Below are positions 58,580-64,000 of a stretch of DNA of 64,000 nucleotides, in pieces (the first letter of the stretch is position 1; every line of letters begins with the position of its first letter). The stretch is taken from NCBI RefSeq assembly GCF_004522235.1, contig NZ_SDLT01000023.1, positions 270 through 64,269 of the forward strand, written 5' to 3'. Origin of the DNA: Amycolatopsis nivea (GTDB taxonomy: Bacteria > Actinomycetota > Actinomycetes > Mycobacteriales > Pseudonocardiaceae). A program made the translations under genes and the position numbers. The notes under the pieces are model-generated. The model saw only the letters and a list, made by a program, of their open reading frames with translations, did not search any database and was not told the DNA's origin.

Positions 58580-59568
58580 AGCTGGGCGCCTACACCGCTT
58601 GCCTGCACGACCACACCCTGGCCGAGGCGCTCGACGTGCTGCGGGCCAACGGATTGACCTCGGCGGAGGTGAACAGCGGCGGATTCCTCCCGGCCCCGCA
58701 CTGCCCGGTCGACCTGCTGCTGTCCTCGGCCTCGGCGCGCCGCGAGTACCTGGCGGCGTTCGCGGAGCGCGGCATCGAGCTGACAGCGTTGAACTGCAAC
58801 GGGAATCCGCTCAACCCGCTCCCGGGCGTCGGGCCGAAACACGCCGAGGACCTGCGCCGCAGCATCCGGCTGGCCGGGCTGCTCGGCGTGCGGCACGTCG
58901 TGACCATGTCCGGCACTCCCGGCTCGGACCCGGACGCGAAATACCCGTCGTGGGTGGTGAACCCGTGGGACGGCGTGTACCTGGACGTGCTGGACTACCA
59001 GTGGGACGTCGCGGCGGAGTTCTGGAACGAGATCGACGCGCTGGCCCGGGAAAACGGCGTGCGGGTGGCGATTGAGATGCATCCGCACAACCTGGCGTTC
59101 TCGCCGGTGACGCTCAAGCGGCTGGTCGACGAGACCGGCGCGACGAACCTCGGCGCGGAACTGGACCCGTCGCACCTGATGTGGCAGGGCATGGACGTGC
59201 TCGCCTGCATCCGGTGGCTGGGCCCGCTGGTGTTCCACGCCGCGGCGAAGGACGTGACGCTCTGCCCCGGGGCGGACGTCCGCGGCGTGCTGGACACGTC
59301 GTTCACCCGGGTGCCCGCCGCGCAGGAAGGAAAGGTCCCGACCGGGATCGGCTACTGGTGCTCGGCCTGGCCGCAGGACCCGGCGTGGAAGTTCGTCGCG
59401 GTCGGCCTCGGGCACGACACGGGCTACTGGACCGGGTTCCTGCGTGCGCTGCAGGAGGTCGATCCGGGGATCGCGGTGAACATCGAACACGAGGACGCCG
59501 CCTACTCGCAGACCGAAGGGCTCGCGCTCGCGGCGAAAAACCTGCACGCCGCCGCTCGCGACTTGTGA
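58576..59568 (+). CDS. Sugar phosphate isomerase/epimerase (TIM barrel)
   Basis: 330 residues. Xylose-isomerase-like barrel with metal residues in VRVAIEMHPHNLAFSP, LGAELDPSHLMWQGMD, VFHAAAKDVTLCPG and AVNIEHEDAAYSQ. Members epimerise or isomerise sugars and inosose derivatives. Coupled (GTGA) to the dehydrogenase, so it likely acts on the keto product. Confidence 0.88.
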   Translation: MKLGAYTACLHDHTLAEALDVLRANGLTSAEVNSGGFLPAPHCPVDLLLSSASARREYLAAFAERGIELTALNCNGNPLNPLPGVGPKHAEDLRRSIRLAGLLGVRHVVTMSGTPGSDPDAKYPSWVVNPWDGVYLDVLDYQWDVAAEFWNEIDALARENGVRVAIEMHPHNLAFSPVTLKRLVDETGATNLGAELDPSHLMWQGMDVLACIRWLGPLVFHAAAKDVTLCPGADVRGVLDTSFTRVPAAQEGKVPTGIGYWCSAWPQDPAWKFVAVGLGHDTGYWTGFLRALQEVDPGIAVNIEHEDAAYSQTEGLALAAKNLHAAARDL

Positions 59569-59581
59569 AGCCGATCCACGC

Positions 59582-59616
59582 GCGGGGCGGCCGGGGCACT
59601 TTCCCGGCCGCCCCGC
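59582..59616 (+). terminator. Intra-operon hairpin before the last isomerase gene
   Basis: 14-nt perfect arms GCGGGGCGGCCGGG / CCCGGCCGCCCCGC around a 7-nt loop, ending 19 bp before the next start. It could partly terminate or attenuate transcription and set the level of the distal gene. Confidence 0.65.
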
Positions 59617-59635
59617 CTGTTCTCCGGAGGAAACC

Positions 59636-60511
59636 GTGAAACTCGCTCTCGACCCGCAGATGTTCTACGCCACCCATTCCGTGCTCGACCTGCCGGACGT
59701 GGTGGCGCGCCTGGGCTACTCGTGGCTCGAACTGTCCCCGAAAGCCGACTTCATCCCGTTCTTCGGCCACCCGCGCGCCGACGACGCCACGGTGGCGAAA
59801 CTGCGCAAGCGCGCCGCCGACGCCGGGGTGGGCATCGCGTCGGTGCTGCCCGTGCTGCGCTGGTCCGGCCCGGGGGAGGAGGAACGCCAAGCCGCGGTGC
59901 GCGCGTGGAAGCGGGCGATCCAGATCGCGGTCGACCTGGGGGTGGACACGATGAACTCGGAGTTCAACGGCCGCCCGGAGGCCGCCGAGTTCGCCGAGAG
60001 CCAGTTCCTGCGCTCGATGGACGAGCTGATCCCGGTGTTCGAGCGCGAGGGCGTGAAGCTGGTGCTGGAACCGCATCCGGACGACTTCATCGAGGACGGC
60101 CATGCCGCGGTGCGGCTCGTGCGGGGGCTCAATCGGGAGTGGATCTCGTTCCTCTATTGCACGCCGCACACGTTCCATCAGGGCAACGATGCGGCGGGGA
60201 TCATCGCTGACGCTGGGGACAAGGTCACTTACGTGCACCTTGCTGACACCCTGGACCACACTGCGTCGAACGGGCTGCGGTACATCGTGAATCCGCCGGG
60301 TTCGACTGTCCGGGTCCATCAGCATGCCGAGATCGGGCGGGGCGAGGTCGATTTTGACGAGGTTTTCGCCGCGCTCGCCGATGTCGGGTTCGACGGGGTG
60401 GTGTCGTCGTGTGTGTTCGGCTGGGAGGAACGGGCGGAGGAGATTTCGGTGCGGCAGCGGGAGAAGGCTGTCGGGTTGGTGGAGAAGCATTTTGGGGGCG
60501 GGAAGCTTTAG
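59636..60511 (+). CDS. Sugar phosphate isomerase/epimerase, IolH-like
   Basis: 291 residues. Second TIM-barrel isomerase: MKLALDPQMFYATHSVLDLP, VKLVLEPHPDDFIEDGHA, SFLYCTPHTFHQGND, VTYVHLADTLDHTASNG and VHQHAEIGRGEVDFDEVF. Resembles IolH/IolI-type proteins. GTG start with CCGGAGGAAA upstream. Last gene of the plus-strand cyclitol operon, directly before the IS insertion. Confidence 0.85.
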   Translation: MKLALDPQMFYATHSVLDLPDVVARLGYSWLELSPKADFIPFFGHPRADDATVAKLRKRAADAGVGIASVLPVLRWSGPGEEERQAAVRAWKRAIQIAVDLGVDTMNSEFNGRPEAAEFAESQFLRSMDELIPVFEREGVKLVLEPHPDDFIEDGHAAVRLVRGLNREWISFLYCTPHTFHQGNDAAGIIADAGDKVTYVHLADTLDHTASNGLRYIVNPPGSTVRVHQHAEIGRGEVDFDEVFAALADVGFDGVVSSCVFGWEERAEEISVRQREKAVGLVEKHFGGGKL

Positions 60512-60590
60512 GGCTACAGTGCGGTTTTCTCAGTAGTGCGGTGGGGGTGAAGCTGCTTCTGGCCGAGGGGCGCGGTTGGGCTGGTGCCGG

Positions 60591-60620
60591 CGTACGTGAG
60601 GGGAACCCTGACGGAATCAG
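60591..60620. repeat. Left half of a family A palindrome split by the IS
   Basis: CGTACGTGAGGGGAACCCTG onward is identical to the left arm of the intact palindrome at 5538. Its partner arm lies at 61913-61938 on the far side of the IS. Confidence 0.85.
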
Positions 60621-60623
60621 GGT

Positions 60624-61905
60624 GGATTCGAGGGGTTGTTGCAACGCGGGTGGTTCAACTGGTTTCGGCGAGGAGTGTAGCGAGGCGTTCGGCTGGGGTG
60701 TCCCAGTTGAGTGTTTTGCGGGGTCGGCGGTTGAGTTGTGCGGCGACGGCGGCGAGGTGTTCGGGGGTGTGGACTGAGAGGTCGGTGCTTTTGGGGAAGT
60801 ACTGGCGCAGCAGGCCGTTGGTGTTTTCGTTGCTGCCGCGTTGCCAGGGGCTGTGGGGGTCGCAGAAGTAGACGGGGATGCCGGTGGCGACGGTGAATTC
60901 GTGGTGGCGGCCCATTTCGCTGCCCTGGTCCCAGGTCAGGGATCGTCGCAGGTGCGCGGGCAGGGTCGCGGCGACGGCGGCGAGGGCGTCGCGGACGGCG
61001 TCGGCGCCGCGGCCGTCGGGCAGCGCGACGAGCAGGGTGTAGCGGGTGGAGCGGTCGACGAGGGTGGCGATGGCGGAAGCGTTGTCCTTGCCGATGATCA
61101 GGTCGCCTTCCCAGTGGCCGGGGACGGCGCGGTCGGCGGCTTCGGCGGGCCGGTCGCTGATCATGACCATGGGTTCGGCGAAGCGGGGCCGGCGTTGTTC
61201 GCCGCTGGCGCGGGGTTTGCGCATGGTGCGGCCGGTGCGCAGGGCGCGGGCCAGCTCGCGGCGCAGTTCGCCGCGGCCTTGGACGTAGAGGGCCTGGTAG
61301 ATCGTTTCGTGGGTCACGTGCAGCTCCGGCCGGTCGGGGTGGTCGCGGCGCAGCCGGGCGGCGATCTGCTCCGGGCTGAATTTGTCGGTCAGCATCGCCT
61401 GCACCCGGTCCCGCAGTTCGGGGCAGGCCGCGATCTTGCCTGTTTTCGGTCGCGGGCGCCGTGCCCGGGCGAGGTCGTGGGCGGCGTGGGGCCGGTATTC
61501 GCCGCAGGGGCGGGCGTTGCGGGCGATCTCCCGGCTGATCGTGGACGGGCTGCGGCCCAGCTCGGCCGCGATCGCCCGCCGCGAGCGGCCCGCCGCCAGC
61601 CCGTCCGCGATCGCGATCCGCTCGCCCGCGCTCAGGAACCGGCCCGAGTCCGGCCCGGGCCGCGCGGCCGGACGCGCGGTCGCGCCCGCCCGGCTCGGCC
61701 TCCCGTGCCGCCAATAGTGCCCGGTCCTGCGGTCGACCCCGACCCTGCGGCACGCCTCGACCGTGCCCACGCCCTCCGCCACAAGATCAAAATAGCGGCG
61801 GCGTTCCGCCGCCAGCCTCACCCGGCCCCGCGGAGCCCGACCACGCCCGACCACGACCACTGCAACCCCTGCACAACTCAGGCGTTGCAACCACCACTAG
61901 AACCC
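60624..61905. mobile_element. IS30-family insertion sequence inside a palindromic repeat
   Basis: 1282 bp bounded by 24-bp imperfect terminal inverted repeats (60624-60647 and 61882-61905; 20 of 24 match, inner core GTTGCAACGC identical). It carries one transposase. It sits in the loop of a family A palindrome, consistent with the IS30-family preference for hairpin-forming targets. No clear target duplication was seen. Confidence 0.85.
60655..61860 (-). CDS. IS30-family transposase
   Basis: 401 residues from the chosen GTG (AGGGG upstream); a TTG inside the right terminal repeat would give 411. N-terminal HTH (GRSRRAIAAELGRSPSTISR) and a C-terminal DDE domain: first Asp in GHWEGDLIIGK, second in LTWDQGSEMGRH, Glu in QRGSNENTNGLLRQYF. 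It appears intact and potentially active. Confidence 0.93.
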   Translation of the reverse strand: MVVVGRGRAPRGRVRLAAERRRYFDLVAEGVGTVEACRRVGVDRRTGHYWRHGRPSRAGATARPAARPGPDSGRFLSAGERIAIADGLAAGRSRRAIAAELGRSPSTISREIARNARPCGEYRPHAAHDLARARRPRPKTGKIAACPELRDRVQAMLTDKFSPEQIAARLRRDHPDRPELHVTHETIYQALYVQGRGELRRELARALRTGRTMRKPRASGEQRRPRFAEPMVMISDRPAEAADRAVPGHWEGDLIIGKDNASAIATLVDRSTRYTLLVALPDGRGADAVRDALAAVAATLPAHLRRSLTWDQGSEMGRHHEFTVATGIPVYFCDPHSPWQRGSNENTNGLLRQYFPKSTDLSVHTPEHLAAVAAQLNRRPRKTLNWDTPAERLATLLAETS

Positions 61906-61912
61906 AAGCAGA

Positions 61913-61938
61913 GTTCCTCAGGGTTCCCCTCACGTACG
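61913..61938. repeat. Right half of the split family A palindrome
   Basis: GTTCCTCAGGGTTCCCCTCA onward matches the right arm of the intact copy at 5.57 kb with a small change near the loop. It was separated from its left arm by the IS. Confidence 0.8.
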
Positions 61939-61948
61939 CGAAAACCTC

Positions 61949-62223
61949 CAGTGCCAGGGACTTAAGGCGGCCCTGCGGGTGCGTGGGGAGCGCGTCTGCC
62001 CGGGTCGGGAAGGCTGGGCTGGCTGTCGGCAGGCGGGCCGGTCGGGCGGAAGCGCGGTGTGCGGTCTGTGAGGGACCCCTTGAGGGAATCTGATTCCCTC
62101 AAGGGGCCCCTCACGGACTCACGGATACGGTCAGACGGATATCAGTCGGGCATTTCGGCGGGTTTGGTGTCCTGTGCGGACAGTCCGCAGGCCGAAGCCG
62201 CCCAGCTTAAGTCCCTGGCATTG
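61949..62223. repeat. 275-bp inverted-repeat-bounded segment (MITE-like)
   Basis: CAGTGCCAGGGACTTAAG at the left and CTTAAGTCCCTGGCATTG at the right pair in 17 of 18 positions. GAAAACCTC(C)AGTG occurs just outside both ends. It has no coding potential and holds another palindrome inside. It may be a non-autonomous element or a repeat relic. Confidence 0.55.
62064..62118. repeat. Family A-related palindrome (variant)
   Basis: Arms starting GTGAGGGACCCCTTGAGG and ending CAAGGGGCCCCTCAC pair with one mismatch over 23 nt and a 1-nt loop, and extend a few more bases with one further mismatch. Same design as the 5.5 kb palindrome, different sequence. Confidence 0.75.
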
Positions 62224-62239
62224 ACGAGAAAACCTCAGT

Positions 62240-62272
62240 GAAGGGGGCACGCCCGGCCGGGTGCGCCCCTTC
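62240..62272. terminator. Hairpin downstream of mmsA
   Basis: Imperfect GC-rich stem GAAGGGGGCACGCCC / GGGTGCGCCCCTTC, 9 bp from the mmsA stop on the minus strand. Likely terminator of the convergent transcript. Confidence 0.6.
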
Positions 62273-62280
62273 GTCGTGGT

Positions 62281-63774
62281 TCAGTTAGCAGTCGGGAAGT
62301 TGAACGCCGCCCCGTGCGCCTCGGTCTCCGGCCACCGCGTGGTGACTACCTTGGCGCGCGTGTAGAACCGCACTCCGGCCGGGCCGTGGATCGGGCTGTC
62401 GCCGATGAGGGAGTCCTTCCAGCCGCCGAACGAGTAGTACGACATCGGGACCGGAATGGGCACGTTGACGCCGATCATGCCGACATGCACGCCGCGCTGG
62501 AAGCGGCGGGCCGCTTCGCCGCTGCCGGTGAAGATGGCGGTGCCGTTGCCGTACGGGTTGGCGTTGATGAGCGCGATCGCCTCGTCCACCGTGGACACTC
62601 GGACGACCGCGAGCACAGGGCCGAAGATTTCCTCGCGGTAGGCCTGCATTTCGGTGGTCACGTGGTCCAAAAGGGACGGTCCGACGAAGAAGCCTTCCTC
62701 GTGTCCGTCGACCGAGCGGCCGCGTCCGTCGACCACCACGGTCGCGCCTTCTTCGGCGCCGCGGGCGACGGCGTCGACCACGCGGTCCCGCGCGGCGGCG
62801 GTGACGACCGGGCCCATGTCGTTCGTGGCGTCGGAGCCGGGGCCGACCTTGACCTCGCGGGCCTTGCGTTCCAGCACGCCGATCAGCCGGTCGCCTGCGT
62901 CGCCGACCGCGACCGCGACGGAGATCGCCATGCACCGCTGTCCGGCGGAGCCGAACGCGGCGGCGGTGAGGTGGTTGGCGGCGTATTCGAGGTCGGCGTC
63001 GGGCAGCACGACGGCGTGGTTCTTCGCGCCGCCGAGGGCTTGGACGCGTTTGCCGGTCGCGGTGCCGCGCTCGTGCACGTACTTGGCGATCGGCGTGGAG
63101 CCGACGAACGACACCGCGGACACGTCCGGGTGGTCCAGCAGGGCGTCGACCGCGACTTTGTCGCCGTGCACGACGTTGAACACGCCGTCGGGCAGGCCGG
63201 CTTCGGCGTAGAGCTGCGCGACCAGGTTGGACGCGGACGGGTCGCGTTCGCTGGGCTTGAGCACGAAGGTGTTGCCCGCGGCGATGGCGACCGGGTGCAT
63301 CCAGAGCGGCACCATGATCGGGAAGTTGAACGGGGTGATGCCCGCGACGACGCCGAGCGGCTGGCGGAAGTCGTGCACGTCGACGCCGCGGGAGACCTGG
63401 TCGGAGAAGCTGCCCTTGAGCGCGTCGGCGATGCCGCAGGCGTATTCGACGACCTCGCGGCCGCGCACGATCTCCCCGCGCGCGTCGTCGACGACCTTGC
63501 CGTGTTCGCTGGAGATGACGCGGGCGAGTTCGTCCTCGTGCTTGACCAGCAGTTCGCGGAAGGCGAAGAGGATCCGGGTGCGCTGGGTGAGCGAGGATTC
63601 GCTCCAGGACTCGGCGGCCTTCGCGGCGGCGGCGACGGCGGTGTCCACGTCGGCCGATTCGGCGAGCAGGACGGCGGACTGCTGCTTGCCGGTGGCGGGG
63701 TCGTAGACCGGTGCGGTGCGGGTGGAACCGGCGGGGGTCGAGACGCCGTTGATCCAGTGTTCGATGGTGTTCAC
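62281..63774 (-). CDS. mmsA: Methylmalonate-semialdehyde dehydrogenase (acylating), IolA/MmsA
   Basis: 497 residues. CoA-acylating aldehyde dehydrogenase converting malonate or methylmalonate semialdehyde to acetyl- or propionyl-CoA. Features: GITPFNFPIMVPLWMHPVAI, FVGSTPIAKYVHERG, ALGGAKNHAVVLPDAD and the catalytic Cys in GSAGQRCMAISVAVAV. The GTG follows GAGGAGCGAA, 23 bp after the iolD end. In an inositol locus this is the last step (IolA). Confidence 0.95.
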   Translation of the reverse strand: MNTIEHWINGVSTPAGSTRTAPVYDPATGKQQSAVLLAESADVDTAVAAAAKAAESWSESSLTQRTRILFAFRELLVKHEDELARVISSEHGKVVDDARGEIVRGREVVEYACGIADALKGSFSDQVSRGVDVHDFRQPLGVVAGITPFNFPIMVPLWMHPVAIAAGNTFVLKPSERDPSASNLVAQLYAEAGLPDGVFNVVHGDKVAVDALLDHPDVSAVSFVGSTPIAKYVHERGTATGKRVQALGGAKNHAVVLPDADLEYAANHLTAAAFGSAGQRCMAISVAVAVGDAGDRLIGVLERKAREVKVGPGSDATNDMGPVVTAAARDRVVDAVARGAEEGATVVVDGRGRSVDGHEEGFFVGPSLLDHVTTEMQAYREEIFGPVLAVVRVSTVDEAIALINANPYGNGTAIFTGSGEAARRFQRGVHVGMIGVNVPIPVPMSYYSFGGWKDSLIGDSPIHGPAGVRFYTRAKVVTTRWPETEAHGAAFNFPTAN

Positions 63775-63797
63775 TTCGCTCCTCGTCGAGAGGTCGG

Positions 63798-64000
63798 TCA
63801 GAGGTACGGGCGCTGTTTGCGTTTGACGTCGGCGTAGGTTTCGCGCGCCGCTCGGGTGGAGTCCAGGTCGGACACTTCGCTGACCGGCACGTCCCACCAC
63901 GCCGATCCGGGCGGGTTGGGGCCGTGCAGGTCGGTTTCGACGTGCACAACGGTGGTCGTGGAGTTCGCCTTGGCCTGTTTCACCGCGGCTCGGAACTCGT
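63798..64000 (-). CDS. iolD: IolD, 3D-(3,5/4)-trihydroxycyclohexane-1,2-dione hydrolase (C-terminal part, cut by window edge)
   Basis: Only the last about 66 residues are inside the window; the frame continues past base 64000. The tail EFRAAVKQAKANSTTTVVHV, then PGSAWWDVPVSEVSDLDS and ARETYADVKRKQRPYL, is typical of TPP-dependent IolD, which opens the cyclitol ring. Transcribed toward mmsA. Confidence 0.8.
   Translation of the reverse strand, partial: EFRAAVKQAKANSTTTVVHVETDLHGPNPPGSAWWDVPVSEVSDLDSTRAARETYADVKRKQRPYL

Noticed and set aside
62314..63837. 507-residue plus-strand frame opposite mmsA
   Set aside because: Antisense shadow; the minus strand encodes an unambiguous MmsA.

Overview
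The window comes from a high-GC actinomycete, most likely an Amycolatopsis or a close Pseudonocardiales relative. The grounds are very GC-rich third codon positions, many GTG starts, stop/start overlaps of the GTGA type, abundant regulators and secreted proteases, and intergenic palindromes and GTCCACTGTGGAC-type dyads that I recall from that group. No rRNA or tRNA gene was seen. The genus is an inference.

Left part (1-11.7 kb): a compact isoprenoid locus. A second-type DXS (minus strand) faces a polyprenyl diphosphate synthase whose end overlaps a remarkable 823-residue protein. That protein joins a UbiA-type membrane prenyltransferase, an SCP2-like lipid-binding domain and a homocitrate/isopropylmalate-synthase-type condensing domain. 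A small membrane protein, a cytochrome P450, a KAS III-like enzyme, an HTH protein with a disordered N-terminus and an IlvD/Edd-type dehydratase follow. I read this as a candidate uncharacterised meroterpenoid or lipid pathway.

11.8-31.7 kb: mixed accessory genes. These are a lipoprotein, a secreted trypsin whose 3' end is joined to a truncated LuxR-type regulator, a MacB-like ABC exporter divergent from a LiaSR-like two-component system, a small group of metabolic enzymes (phosphotransferase, HAD, formyl-THF-ligase-like, flavoprotein), a secreted aegerolysin-like protein, a beta-propeller convergent with an unknown protein, a GbsR-like regulator divergent from a GMC oxidoreductase, an isochorismatase and a streptogrisin-type protease.

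31.9-40.7 kb: a divergent catabolic island. An NCS1 permease, SnoaL-like protein, flavin reductase, GntR/FCD regulator and degenerate RibB-like protein lie on the minus strand. Two tandem amino-acid-synthesis (DUF1185-type) proteins, an alpha/beta hydrolase, an aldehyde dehydrogenase, a 4-oxalocrotonate tautomerase and a luciferase-like monooxygenase lie on the plus strand. Shared TGGCATGCAAG operators sit between them. The layout recalls the Rut pathway and suggests flavin-dependent opening of a small, probably nitrogen-containing ring.

40.7-54.6 kb: a DsbA/CcdA pair under an apparent BlaI operator next to blaI-blaR1; a LysR-headed oxidoreductase operon ending in a DinB gene with a decayed partial copy beside it; an MFS exporter; and an aminotransferase-permease operon whose permease tail has been tandemly duplicated into a coupled mini-ORF.

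54.6-64 kb: a myo-inositol or related cyclitol catabolic locus. It holds a LacI regulator with tandem operators, an IolE-like protein, a sugar/inositol MFS permease, a Usp, an inositol-dehydrogenase-like protein and two TIM-barrel isomerases, convergent with MmsA/IolA and the 3' end of IolD. Between the two halves an IS30-family element has landed in a palindromic repeat that is also present intact at 5.5 kb.
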